A DNA stretch of 64,000 nt from Gymnothorax reevesii (lineage: Eukaryota > Chordata > Actinopteri > Anguilliformes > Muraenidae), in contig CM056583.1 in NCBI GenBank assembly GCA_029721435.1, positions 78,620,620-78,684,619 of the forward strand, written 5' to 3'. The notes under the pieces are model-generated. The model had not been told where the DNA came from and ran no database searches. It saw only the letters and a list, made by a program, of their open reading frames with translations. A program made the translations under genes and the position numbers. Shown here piece by piece: positions 48,236 to 60,167 of this stretch; within the stretch, counting starts at the first letter, position 1; the number at the start of each line of letters is the position of its first letter.

Positions 48236-50536
48236 ATTCTACTCCTTGTAATGTTGTTTTTCCTTTTTACGACAGTTAAACGTTTAGGGACTTATGAAAA
48301 ATTCATTAGGTGTCTCAGGTGTAATTTTGTCCCATTCGTCCTGCAAACAAATTTTAGGGGGTCTTTGTTTTCACATTTAGTATTTCAAAATGCGCTCACG
48401 TTCTCTACTGGGGACAAATCGGGACTGCTGGCAGGTCAGTCCAGCGCTCGCTCTCTTCTTATGCAGCCAGGACTTCTTAATGTGTGTTGAGTGTGATTTT
48501 GCGTAGTCTTGTTTAAATATGCTTGGGCATCCTGGGAAAAGATGTTGTCTTGAAGAAATTGCATCGCTCTAAATTCTCGGTGCAATTTACAGCATTATTG
48601 ATGTCCTCACAGAAGTGCAAATCATCCTTGCCCAGGTCACTGACACAACTCTATATCATGGCTTTGCGGGGGTTTTGGACTTGTTAATAACAGTCTGGCT
48701 GGTCTTTTACTTTTTTTGGCATGGTACACACCGTGTCAATTTCTTCCAAAAAAAGACCTTGAATATTGATTTGTGTGACCCCATTACATGTTTCCATTGT
48801 GTGATGGCCGATCACAGATGCCTGCGAAATCAGAAAAGTCGATGGCGCTTCTGGACGCTGTTAAAAGAAGACTTCCATTTCACACAGTGAAGTTTGAACT
48901 GGCTTTGGTGGATGTACCTACTTATTATAGTACTTAACAAAGTAATCCTGAATTCATGTGGTTATATCACATTTGGTAAATAACGGCTCCATGATGCAGT
49001 GTTGTCTGAGTGAAATGGGTATTTAGCTTACGTTTGCACCCTTTGATATGGAATCAGTTGACACCAGATGCGGGAAAAGGGAATGAGGATTTTATTATAA
49101 ACAAAACAAAACAGGCACGAGGGCCAACAAAAAACTTGGCCCAAAGGGTTGCAAAAAACAAACTAAGGTATGCTACACAGAGCTAAAAAACAAGAATGCA
49201 AATGACAAAAACAAAAGGCACTGGAAACTCCAGGCAAGAAGATCAAGAAAAATAAATAACAAGACTATATATGTACACAAGACGAGAGGCTAGGACAAGA
49301 CTTGAAACTAGAAATGCAAGGGAACTTGACAACAAGACTTGGCAAAACTTGAACATGCAACGAGACGCGAGACACTGTCTGCCAGCCAACTTCCACCGCA
49401 TCCAGATAAAGGCTTGATAATCAAGGACACATGAGGGGCAACACCTGGAGAAGCAGAAACAAGAGGCATGGCAAGATCAAGACATGGACAAGATTGGATG
49501 ACATGACCTGCTCATTAAGAGAATGAGCGTGCTCAGCTTAAGTACCAATTAAGTATGCAGTTTGGAGGCAGCATGAATGTTAAGAACAGAAAAGCACAGC
49601 AAGATCTTGAAATAGCAAAGCAGGAATCATGACAATAAACTCCCTGTCTAAATTAGTAGTATTAGTAATGTGCCTATCTAAGAATTACACCACCCAGTGA
49701 GTGTTAGTAACTTAAAAACAGTTAATTGCCAATTAAGCTTAGAGAGCCCCGAATCAGCACAGCACAGAAGGAAGGGGAAATACCAAAGCCAACCATAGCT
49801 CAGAAATGTGCAACAACGAAGGCACGGGGCGGAACGCAGACAAGCGGTGGAGTGGCATGGCAGACCTGGCAAAAACAAAAACATGGAAAAGTAAAAACAT
49901 GGACATGGAACATGAATGATGAAATGAGTAATCCTAAACAAGAAACTGTTAAAACTGTGACTATGAAACATGACTATGGAACATGAAACTATGAACTATG
50001 AAATCTAGAACATGAAACTGTTAAAACCATAAATGCTGTCCTGGCCAAGGCCAGGACCCCAGAACACAACACCCTTGCCCTGTTTACCATGAAATTCCTC
50101 TAGATTCCACAAATCTTAATCGTGATATTTGCCATGGAGGGTTAAATATCCAAATCCTTGTTTCTTTTTAAAACTTTCAGTGATTTTCTCGCGCATTTTT
50201 GGGCAACTTGATCTTTGGCGCACCTTTTTCTCCTGAAGGTCTATGCCTTTCAGTCACCTGCTGATAAGTCTCATCATTGTTCCAATTTTTTTTTTAAATC
50301 TCATTGCTTTTTCTAATTTTCCCTGTCCCAAATATTTTGCGATGCGCTTCAGGCCTGACTGGCGAAAATGAGTGTATAATCACAAATAAAATTAATTTGA
50401 CAACACAAAACATGAAATATTTTATCTTCACACTGTCTGCAAAGAAATACAAGTCGAAGTAAATCTAGAAATCACTTATTTCTATTTTTATGTGCATTTT
50501 CCATCTTGCTCCAACCTTTTTTGAGTTGGGGTTGTA
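48236..50536. mobile_element. Old DNA transposon relic, split by an LTR-like insertion
   Basis: The segments 48236-49043 and 50077-50536 read as one continuous fish repeat when the middle is removed. Words such as GCTTGGGCATCCTGGGAAAAG, CAAATCATCCTTGCCCAGGT and the end TTTTTTGAGTTGGGGTTGTA place it in the same broad group as the relic at 26363-29955. It has no intact reading frame. Confidence 0.65.
49044..50071 (-). mobile_element. Solo-LTR-like insertion (1028 bp) with perfect 5-bp target duplication
   Basis: On the plus strand it begins TGATATGG and ends CACAACA, the TG...CA ends of an LTR. CCCTT flanks both sides (49039-49043 and 50072-50076). On the minus strand it reads TGTTGTGTTC, then a TATA-like ACATATATAGTC near 49270, then ATAATAAAATCC near 49095 as a polyadenylation signal about 50 bp from the end. 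No internal retroelement genes are attached. Its interior sequence is not the same as 27595-29070, so it is a different family. Confidence 0.7.
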
Positions 50537-50692
50537 CAATGTCTATGAAAGAGTATTGAATTTTTCAAAGGGCTTCCCACTAAAACTCCTTAAACTACCA
50601 AGACTACTCCATAAACACTGTAATTGTTTTGAATGTACAGTATATCTGATAAGTCAAGAGTTATCTGTATGTGACCTGGTATTCTACAATTC

Positions 50693-50845
50693 CATATTGT
50701 CACCCCATTAAAATAATGGCCTAAGTCATTTCTTGATGAAAATGAGTTTTTGGCCTAAATCATCCCTTGATCTGCATTTGGTAAAGTTTTTTGTGTTTTC
50801 CCAAAAAAATGACTTGGGCCATTATTTTAATAGGGTAACAATATG
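50693..50845. mobile_element. Fold-back MITE (about 153 bp)
   Basis: The left arm, CATATTGTCACCCCATTAAA, and the right arm, its complement ATTTTAATAGGGTAACAATATG, pair over about 45 bp, including AATGGCC and AAGTCATTT. The loop is about 60 bp and contains a second GGCCTAA(A/G)TCAT unit. Confidence 0.75.
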
Positions 50846-51126
50846 CAAAACATAGGACATAAATCATGTTTTTTTTTTGTTTGTTTTTTGCAATTATGCT
50901 GTCACATCTTGGTGTTTAAAAAATCATTTTAAGTTGATTCCAAAATAATTAATGTATACTTTACTTTTTCACGTGCCCTCAAGATCATTGTTTCAGATCA
51001 ATCAACTGACCAGACCCAACTAAAATCATGCATTATTGTTTTGTGAACAAATTGCTCTAAATGATCGTTTTTTAACATGACATAAAGACTCTCTCTGAAC
51101 TGCTGTGTTTGCCTGTTTCTCCTCAG

Positions 51127-51262
51127 GAGGATTTCATAGCTGGCTGTTTCTATGATGGCTTCATGTTGTATGCACAGGCTCTGAATGAGACCTTAGCTGA
51201 AGGAGGATTGCAGAATGATGGCATTAACATCACACGCAAGATGCAAAACCGAAGATTCTGGG
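51127..51262 (+). CDS. npr2-like: Natriuretic peptide receptor exon 4: ligand-binding domain
   Basis: The exon encodes residues 333-377 plus one base. [20 protein letters not shown] and [15 protein letters not shown] closely match NPR2 ([20 protein letters not shown]). Cys339 is the NPR-B-specific cysteine that pairs with the one in exon 2. The acceptor is TCTCCTCAG|GAGG and the donor TTCTGGG|GTAGG, phase 1, consistent with the next exon. Confidence 0.94.
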
Positions 51263-53047
51263 GTAGGTTTTGTCAGTGTTGTAAAATCCTGAAATAGGAC
51301 AACACAAAATTATGATTCATTTTAATGTGAATTACCAGTGCAACGTGGTAAGAATAACAATTCAACATAGAAGTGATTTCTACCATTAAAGTTTTGCATA
51401 TAAGTCCCATTTGAAGGGAACAGATCTAGCTTTGTCTGGGGTTGAATCAGAGTTTTGGAATTAGAATCAGAATTCAAAACTGATTTAGTCAGGGACTGCT
51501 CATCTTTGTCTGGAGGAAGTGATCCTTCATTTCTAAAAATAATTTCTAGAATCAAAATTTCAATCAAATTTGTCTTCCACCTGACCAGAAAAACAGAAAA
51601 AAAAAAAAACAGAAAGACTGTCGCAACACAGGCAGACCATTTGCGGTTATGTTTAATTCTTTCTAACTGAAATTATTGAGCTGTCCAGCCCAATATAAAC
51701 AGCAGACTGAAGTCCTCTGTTTAGCAAAGCCAGGCCCCCCTGTCTGACCTGCCTCTCCCTCCAGCCAAGTCCAAGAGAATTTCCTCAGTGTGGCCCAGCG
51801 AAAGTACAAGGGGGTCAATGCCCCGTGTCAGAATAAACTCTAATATAACATTGCGATCCAGGTTTATCTTCCCCCTGTACATAGACCAGGCAGTGGCCAC
51901 GAATGCAATTTGTCCCACTTGAGCTGGATGCATTTAGATGGCTAGCTAAAGCGCTTCTGTATTTTAGCTGCTGAGTGTCGCAGCGGCTGTACAGTGGGGT
52001 GTGGGTGTGCTAATGGCTCTAATACAGTGGTGACTGTGAACCTGTGAATATTTGTGCAGCATTAGAAGTGAATATTGAACCAGAGAGACAGATTCCATCT
52101 ACCATTCTCTACTGGCTTCATCTCTCTGTACTATTTGTACTGCCTTTTTGTAAGCAGGTGCTCTGTTTAATAGCATTGCTTACTGTGAACAGTCCATGAC
52201 AGCCTGCCCTTGCTATTATTTATATTTTTTTTTTTTTGAGAATGTTTGAACTCAGATGGCGAATTAGCGCATTTGACCTCGAGTTCTCCATAAAAGTGTG
52301 TGCTTCTTCGTCTGAATATAAGCTTTGGGAAATTTTGAAATTTAACAAAGGCATAATTATCTCCACAGTGGTTCTACAAGGTGCAGTTATTATTTCTGCA
52401 TTTGAACGATTTTAGGAAGGCCACTGTTTGATACCTGGGTAGCTTATATTTATCTGTGCTTTCAACTCCTGGAACTGCTGTCACTCGAAATTTTGTTTGC
52501 TGTGGAAACTTCAAATGTACAAATTGGGATAGAAAAATGCATTTAAATCTGATGTTTCACACAGAATTTATTTGGAGATTGTATATGCTATGAGGGGTAA
52601 TGCACAGTCAGCGTCACAGAGCCATGACTAGACTTGCTTTGCATGATGTTGCATTCTGTTAGAAAGTACAGTCATTTGAAAAGCTCATTCCGCCGTGGTT
52701 GTAGTCATTTCTCTTTGGAATTTTGTATTTGGGGTATAACTTGCATGGATTAGCACGTATCCCCCACCGAGGGGTATCTGGTGCTGTCTTGTCGCCCATG
52801 GCGGCGGTCTCCTTCCTTTGCTGCGGTAATGTTGTTCAATAACATTGTCCTATTGTACATGCAGCTTAAACACGCAGTTGCTCTTTGCGTTGGGGAAAAA
52901 AGGCAGCAAAAATAAAATTCTCTTTTTCTATCTCCATATTGTGTTATTGTTTTCACAAAAAAGTAAAACATTGTGCTCCCATGGCAAGTACTATTTGCCA
53001 TTGCCATGAAAAAAGGAATCATGGAATAGACCCAATACAATATAATG

Positions 53048-53390
53048 CCCCACAGGTCATGATCTTTCATTTGAACTTAATTTCAGGTCAATCGGACAAA
53101 TGGTTCTGAAGATATGGCCAAAATGGTAATTTTCCATCACAAAGCTCCACCTGGTGGCAAAATATTGAACCATACAGGTATGATGTCATCATGTGACATG
53201 TTGTGAGGTCATGACCTTGCAGTTGCGCATAATTTCATTTCAATTGGACAAATGGTTCCAAAGATGTGGCAAAAATGGTGAATTTTATGTGACAAAGCTC
53301 CACCTTGTGTCAAAATTTTGAACCAAACGGGTATAATGTCATTGTGGGACACAGGTCCCACTGGTCATGACCTTTCATTTGCTCTTGATT
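53048..53390. repeat. Degenerate tandem repeat, unit about 152 bp
   Basis: GGACAAATGGTTC recurs at 53094 and 53246, AAGCTCCACCT at 53142 and 53295, and AGGTCATGA or GGTCATGACC near 53054, 53206 and 53363. This gives about two and a half diverged units. Each unit carries a CCACCTGGTGGCA-like core. Confidence 0.7.
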
Positions 53391-53439
53391 TGAGGTCACT
53401 CAAGGGGGTCTCTCGGTGTCATGGCCAATGTCGTAACCT

Positions 53440-53575
53440 GACTCTTTCAACCTGCCCCCTAATCATCCCCTTATCTAATTGCCTGTGCAACTTTTCCTCT
53501 CCCTCCCACCCTGAGATTTCAATCTCAATGGGACTTCCCTGGTTAAATAAGGGTTAAATAAAAACAAATAAATGT
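53440..53575 (+). repeat. LINE 3'-tail-like repeat
   Basis: The sequence TTTCAATCTCAATGGGACTT is followed by CCCTGGTTAAATAAGGGTTA and an AAATAAA tail. This is a very common 3' end of fish non-LTR elements or SINEs derived from them. A related inverted piece occurs near 60680. Confidence 0.55.
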
Positions 53576-54171
53576 CAGGCCTCTGGTGTGTTCACAGAAG
53601 GAAAGTGCACATGTAATTGATTTTCATGACTTGTTTTTGTTGAGGTGTTTGTCTTTAGTTTGTGGCCCTTTATTAAGGATTTGGGTGATTTTATTAATTC
53701 ATTATAATTAAGAACGGTCTTTGTCGTTCAAAGTCACATACTTACTTGCTTACTACATTCTGCATACTGTGCCAGTATTTCCTGCATACTACTTGTTACT
53801 CTCCATTGTAGTGTATAGTATATTAGTTAGCAAATGCCAACTGCCATGCCATTCAGGCTACCACACAGTCACAATATCTCCAAGCTATTATGTGAGCTTG
53901 ATTTTGTTGCACTTTGTAATGCAGTAAACCACAAAGATAGTGCTGGCTGCAAACAGTGATACCAAAAATTTGTGCTGTAATTATATCCCCAATATAGAGT
54001 TTTCGGGATATTATGTTTTCACCCAGACTGCCCCGTCGGCCGCTGCAGAGATTAGGCAGTAATGCAATAACTGCAACAGTTTATAAAGCTGGTTTTCCAT
54101 TCATGGTAGGTACTTCAATATCATGAAGCAGAACTGATTAAATTTTAGAGAATTTTTGATAAAATAATTCG

Positions 54172-54185
54172 CCACCAGGGGGCAG
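54172..54185 (+). promoter_or_regulatory. CTCF-like motif
   Basis: CCACCAGGGGGCAG is an almost exact match to the vertebrate CTCF core. It lies in receptor intron 4. Occupancy cannot be told from sequence. Confidence 0.5.
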
Positions 54186-55849
54186 GGGATTGGGGCGTTT
54201 TCGGGTATAGTCCTTTGCTTTGAGGAGCGACAGTGCAGGCCTTATTTGAGTGGGAAGAATAAATAATATACAGCGAAGAGATAACTTTTGAGTCTCATCT
54301 TATGTCCCAAACTGAGGTTCGATGCACACGTTTCACCTGAGGTAGGCTGGAGTTGGACGTGAGAAATAGCGCACTGACTCGACAGTTATGTTTCATGATT
54401 ATCAAAATTACTTTCTTTCTCCTGCCAGTAGTAATACTAATTGTACATCAGTTGTAGTTCTACATCCATGAAGATACAATGATACATGATGTAATCAGGA
54501 AACATTATTTATATTAACCCCTTTGTGCAGATATAGACGCCGGCGTCCGTTAATTCCGAAATTCCTTAACAATTCTGAAGTTGAATTTACAAATTTCTTG
54601 CTCCAGTGGAATAATTTTCCAAACTCTTTGTCACACAAATACTGAGTTCTAAAGCCTTAAGAAGGCTCATGCGCAACAGGAAAAATTGGCAATATTTTGT
54701 ATTCTGCGCAAAGGGGTTGATACCTTTATTTACTTGACGAATTATTTCATTTCACAAAAAATAGACGTTTCTCCTCTTCATTTTGAGTAAGTGGTTGTTG
54801 ACAACTACTGATTGAATCAAGAAATAGTTTGAGCTCCCGTTTAGATATGTTCTGCAAAATTCATATGCAAACAGCCTCATAGTTCAGGACCTGCCAAATA
54901 TTGCCTTGCACTGACCCATTTAAATGGTACTCCCACTGATGCCATCGAATTTATAAGGGAACATCCCCCGGAAATGAAACTACACCTGTGAGATCTAACT
55001 CCTCTCCCAGTGGTACGATGCCTTGGCAGGAAATGACTAATTAGTCCTTGCGGTTGCTCAAAAATCTGAGTAGACAAAGTTATCAGTCTGTGTGTGTATC
55101 ATCAGACCAAGCTCTTGCTGGAAAATTGGGCTGTGTGTTATGTCAATAATGAAATCAACTGTTTGCTGGTTTAGATTTGGTTAATTCACACTTTTTCTTA
55201 TGAAAGTAATCATTAATCTAACCCTGGAGAAAAAATGGCCTACCTGAAGAGCTGCTTGTCAAAGAATCCCAATAAGAGATGAGACTTTCTGAGTCTTCGA
55301 ACCTTACTGAACTTCATTAAGGTCTTTATTAGTAAAATCAATTCCTTGGAAGCGTTGGATTTATTAATTTAGTTTTGGTTGGCTGGTCTTCCCCAACCAT
55401 TTTATGTACATGAAATCTTACCTGACATTATCAGAATTTTTTATTTAGCTTTACTGAGTTTATGTCTGCATTTCTGAAAATTTCTGGAAAATAAATGTTG
55501 TAGCTCTCAAGCGTTCATTTAGTATTTAATTGTTGTGTCATATTAGCACGAGCCATCCATAACAATACCACGTCAAGAAAAAAAAAATGACTTGGTTGAT
55601 AAAGCGATCTATCGAGCTCCACTATTTCTGCCAATGGACCGCAGAAAACGGTAAACCAAATTTAGCATGTGAGTCAAATAAGTAATACGTGAAAATGTGG
55701 AATCAATGAACAGACGCCCTTAGATTGCTGGAACTGTTAACAGGCCAAAGCTTCTTTGTATTAAAGTGATTATTTTCCTTATTGTTCTGCAGTTGATGTG
55801 ATGTGAGTGATTATGGCTGCAACCTAATAAGATTTTTTTATTTTTTTAG

Positions 55850-55944
55850 GTGTAACAGGTGTTGTCAGCACAGACAAAAACAATGACAGAGACTTGGATT
55901 TCAACTTGTGGGCCATGACAAATCACAAAAGTGGACAATACAGT
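55850..55944 (+). CDS. npr2-like: Natriuretic peptide receptor exon 5: ligand-binding domain
   Basis: Joined to exon 4 it encodes Gly378 and residues 379-409. VTGVVSTDKNNDRDLDFNLW matches NPR2 ([20 protein letters not shown]). The acceptor is a T-rich tract ending TTTTTAG|GTGT and the donor AATACAGT|GTAAGT, phase 0. Confidence 0.93.
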
Positions 55945-56705
55945 GTAAGTCTTTCATTTGTGTTTTTGACTTTGTTACCAAAAGCGAATGTTTCCTGGTC
56001 AGTTCTTTCTTTCAGGAAAGCTGGATGTGATGACTGGAGCTTGAGATCACTTGCTGGCATTGAAAGTTAATGCATGAAAATGTTGACTGACTCATTTTTG
56101 ACGAGTTGCCCTCCGCTGCAGATTTTTCATGTTTTCAATGGAAATAAATGAGCAGGAGTTCCTCAATTTAAGGCTTTAATCTGACTCGGCATGCCTTGCA
56201 GGCTGCAAATGGATTGAATAAGAGGGACACTTTATTTTAAATTCTATCCAGATTCCATTTTGCGGTCTTTTGCGGTCATTTGGTATGACTTAGCCCGGCC
56301 AAGAATTTCATTCTCAGTTTTTAAAAGTCTGTCATTACTCATTACATGGTATAGTGGATTAGAATAAATTAACCTGACTAATAAAATACTCCCATTCTCA
56401 AATCGGAAACAGACAAGAAACATACTAATAAAAAATTTATAAATAAGCTCCACAGGCATACATTGTAAGGGTCGAAGTCTTGTCTTAGTTATGCTGTTAT
56501 ATCAATATAATGCCATTTTAATGACAGTTTTGATGGAAGAGATGATAAGACAGGATTTCCCTCAGTAGAAAGTATACGAAACACAGCCTAGCATTTGGCT
56601 GGATAATCATGTTATAAAATCATATACTACATAAAGTGCAACTTTCCCGGGTAAATATTTTTTCATTCAGTTCTGTAAGACATTATAATATTGCTTTATT
56701 ATCCC

Positions 56706-56935
56706 CCATCCACTAATATGGCCATCCACGAAGTGTGAGGGGGATATAGGTTTGAGCTCCTTCCGTCCGTGCGTCCGTCCATCCGAAAAGGAGACAGCTT
56801 TTCTCTGGAACTTTTAGAAATAGGACAACCAAACTTGCTGTGTAGCTTCAGACCATTAAGGCCTTGATAGAGTTCGAAAATGAGGTGCGCGTGATTCGGG
56901 CATTTGGCGGAGGATGTTGTTGACCATGTCTACTT
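56706..56935. repeat. Interspersed repeat with GTCCGTCC run
   Basis: It begins CCCCATCCACTAATATGG, contains GGGGGATATAGGTTTGAGCT followed by TTCCGTCCGTGCGTCCGTCC, and continues with AGACAGCTTTTCTCTGGAAC. It is unlike the neighbouring host sequence and shares its short-repeat style with 27143-27436 and 57233-58904. The family is unassigned. Confidence 0.5.
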
Positions 56936-57232
56936 GTTCTATGATAGAAGGCATGACTGCAAACACTGGCTGACTGCGACCTACTGGTATATGGTTGAGT
57001 GAATGTAAGACTGAGAGAGCCATATTGATTGCCTTTCTATTTCATAAATCATGATTGTTGCACTATCAAACACTATATAGTCCGCAAATTGACTTATTTC
57101 TGTAATGCCTTCATTTTCATACTAAGATTTGCCTTACTGACATTTGCAGAGCGTTAATTCTCCTCCTTGCTTCAAGGTAACATTAAAAAAAACGTAGAAA
57201 AAAAAGAAATCATATACATACTGTATGAACGG

Positions 57233-58904
57233 AACAAGGTGACCTATTGCGATCGTTTTTTGTCCGTCGTCCGTTAACTTTTCTCATTTTGAACTTCTTC
57301 CCATGGACGGCTTTAGGGAAGTCCAAACTTGGTTCAAATGTTCCTCATAAGGTCCCGCACAAGTGTTGTTATTTATTGAGCTGATCAGAAATCTAAGATG
57401 ACCGCCATGAGCTCTGATTGGCTGAGTCATTAAAATTTCTTCTCAAGAACAGCTGAAGGGATGAAGCCCAAACTTAGTACAAATGTTCCTTATGACGTCC
57501 CGCACAGGTCTTTTTACTTTTCGAGCAGATCTGAAATCCAAGATGGCAGGCATGAACTTTGATTGGCTGAGACATTTTGAACTTCTTCTCAAGAACAGCA
57601 GAAGGAATGAATTCCACACTTGGTGCAAGTGTTCCTCATGAGGTCCCACACAAATGTTAATACTTTTTGAGTGGATCGAAAATCCAAGATGGCTGCCCTG
57701 AGCTCCGAGCGTATATGAAATCCAAGATGGTCGTAAAGTTTGTTATAATTATTCATTATTTCTCAGAATGCACTAGAGGGACTCTGATGACATTTTACGG
57801 GATTTCCCCCAATTTTCAGACAGATTGCAACACAATATGGCCATCTTGCAACCATCTTAGATTTTAGCAATGTTATGCATTGCTATTTCTCAGAAAGTAC
57901 TTGAGAGATGGTGATGAAATTTACTTTTCAGAGTGATTGAAAAGATGGACATCTGGGAATAGTTTCTTTATGGATCCCAAGTGTCATTATTTCTCCAGAG
58001 AGTACTAGACGGATTGTGATACAATTATGTAATTTACTCCATGAAGCATCAAACCCCCACAGATCACACAGAATGATAAATTTACTGCGGGAATTAAGGT
58101 AATTTATGTAAATCGTGGAAAATTATTCACTTTTTGTTGCCCTTCACCAAAAAAAAAAAAAAATGCTTTCCATGAGATAAATGCCACATTTGTGTTGTTG
58201 GTGCCTCAATGTACTGCTTTGCTTTCATGTGAGTTATTCTCAACTTCTTGCTGCAGTGTTAATTCTTTAAATATCCAATTAAAGACCCTTAAAATACGGG
58301 TTTCCTCCTTTTTGACAATTAATAATTTTCATCTCTGTATTAATAAGTATTGTGTTATACTGATTTTTCTTTAAAGTGTTACTTTGGTATATTTGCGATC
58401 TGCTTTGTTTCGTTTCATTCCTTGTTCTTCGGTTCTGGTATTTAGTTGAACCCTCAATCATACGGGGCTTTTCATATCGTCCATGTTAATTGTGGTAAGA
58501 ACATGCAAGAAAATTGATTGGTCGAAATGTACTGTGAAATGTGTTTAATTTTCTTTTGTCGTGTCAGAAAACATAATTGTGCATAAACCTTTTGATCAGT
58601 TCTGTTAACATTTGAAATATTTGTGGCGAATATATGTCCACTGGCACCAGAATCGGTGAGAAAACAACATTAGTTTCAACTGCTAGGATTATTTAGGCCA
58701 CGTCGCAGTTCGCTGCTCTGGTTCACTGCTCTCAATGAGCCCCAAAACGTGCTAATGCATTGATAATTGTGAGCTATGATTGTATAGTGCCATAGCCATA
58801 GGGTTAAATTAAGGACTAATCACTAAAACATCAGAAAATTCATATTGCCACTACAATCATACAACTTACTCAGGTGACCGTTAAGGCCCCTCGGGCCTCT
58901 TGTT
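57233..58904. mobile_element. 1.67-kb non-coding element with 3' hairpin end
   Basis: The left end reads AACAAGGTGACCTATTGCGA, then a GTCCGTCGTCC motif and GTTAACTTTT. The right end reads CAGGTGACCGTTAAGGCCCC followed by TCGGGCCTCTTGTT, where AGGCCC and GGGCCT can pair as a hairpin just before the end. AACAAG at the left and CTTGTT at the right are inverted. It contains three 144-bp tandem units. I recognise the end pattern from repeats in molluscs and other invertebrates, but only from memory. The class is uncertain; a Helitron-like type is one option. Confidence 0.55.
57295..57725. repeat. Tandem repeat, three units of 144 bp
   Basis: CTTCTCAAGAACAGC begins at about 57439 and 57583, with a diverged CTTCCCATGGACGGC start at 57295, giving an even 144-bp period. 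Each unit carries AATGTTCCTNATGAGGTCCC-type and AAATCCAAGATGGC-type words. It lies inside the element at 57233-58904. Confidence 0.8.
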
Positions 58905-60167
58905 TTTTTTAAAGGGTTTGTGTTGCAATTATGTTAGATACTTGGTTTAAATTCAATTGATCAATTTGTTGAAAATGTGCCCTGTTCCACTGAAATATAT
59001 TTTGAAAAGATTTCTGTGGTAATGCCCCTCTGAGAGAGAATTTTCAATAGTCATTCCGAATTTCATACTAGCTTCATGTAATTGAATAATATTGTTAATT
59101 ACCATAAACATGTTAATCACAACCAAATAACTCAAGCCATTTGTTTTATATTCTGTAATTACCATTATCGTGTACTTAGAAATTCATTTCCAGGAATTGA
59201 ATAAGTATGTTTAGCCCCAGAATTTTGTCCTAGTCTGTTTCCAATAATATAATTAAAAGCAAATGTTTAGCTGCTTGCTTGAACCTGTATTATATTCTAG
59301 CTTGCTCATATTTAGTTCAAGTTCAGTTAAAAAAAAATCTGCCTCAGTTGAAAAAACGTGATATTCTGTTTTTCTTGTATGAAGAAAGAATCCTCAACAG
59401 ACCAGGCATGTGGAAGGATACATCGTACATGTATTTTGACAGTGAGACCATATGAGAAATAGTGCAATTACTTCATGGTTCACTCTGGATGGATGTAAAT
59501 ACACACACAAATTAAAACTGGGTGACACAGCTTTAAATGTGAATTCATTCAACTGCAGGGATGCCGAGCCAAAAACCAAAAGTGCCTAGATACTTATGGA
59601 ATGCACTAGATGTTCTTTTATGTGCAAGGTATGTAAAAGGCCTTGTAGGTTGAATTGGTGGCCACATTGTCTTTTTTCAGATAACCGGTCCTTGAAATTC
59701 TTTAAAAAAATGTTCAGGTTTGAAGGCTTACAGTGCATTTGCAATTATACTGCTATACTTCAAAGATGCATTGAGCAGTCTGACCTCTGTGATGGAGATT
59801 AAGACGGTGCTGTTATTGGCTGGTCAGAACCAAGAGTGCCTGCAGATTGCAGGCTCGTTCAGACAAAGAAAAGGCTTAAGTAAGTAAGGTGGATGATGTG
59901 CTAAAGCCAAAAGGGATTCATTCTGGTCTCTAAGCACCTACTGGACACGATTTGTCAATAGTGAGATAGGTACAGGTTAATACGTTTGGCAATCACCAAA
60001 ATGACTCCAAACTTAGGCTATTTTTTTTTGTTTATAGAAACCTTTTCAGGTTCTAGTCCAAATGAATTAAGAGGGCAGCTTATTAAGTGGGACCCCAGAG
60101 GGCAACTTGAGGGAGTAGAGGGAAAAAACAGCGCATGGGAAAATGCCATGTTTTCTTCTCCACTCAG

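Larger units (their letters stand above)
44684..51126 (+). other. npr2-like: Receptor intron 3, about 6.4 kb
   Basis: The intron contains a poly(A)/(TA) microsatellite, a long-TIR MITE (47447-47813), a Tc1 transposase relic, an old DNA transposon broken by an LTR-like insertion (48236-50536) and a fold-back element (50693-50845). The stretch 45600-47440 shows only a possible fish repeat fragment near 46920 and no supported gene. Confidence 0.85.
51263..55849 (+). other. npr2-like: Receptor intron 4, about 4.6 kb
   Basis: The intron holds a 152-bp tandem repeat (53048-53390), a LINE-tail-like repeat (53440-53575) and a CTCF-like motif (54172-54185). The remaining stretches, 51300-53040 and 54200-55840, show nothing I can name. 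Confidence 0.85.
55945..60167 (+). other. npr2-like: Receptor intron 5, about 4.2 kb
   Basis: The intron contains two GTCC-repeat-bearing interspersed elements (56706-56935 and 57233-58904). The stretches 55950-56700 and 58910-60160 show no supported feature. Confidence 0.85.
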
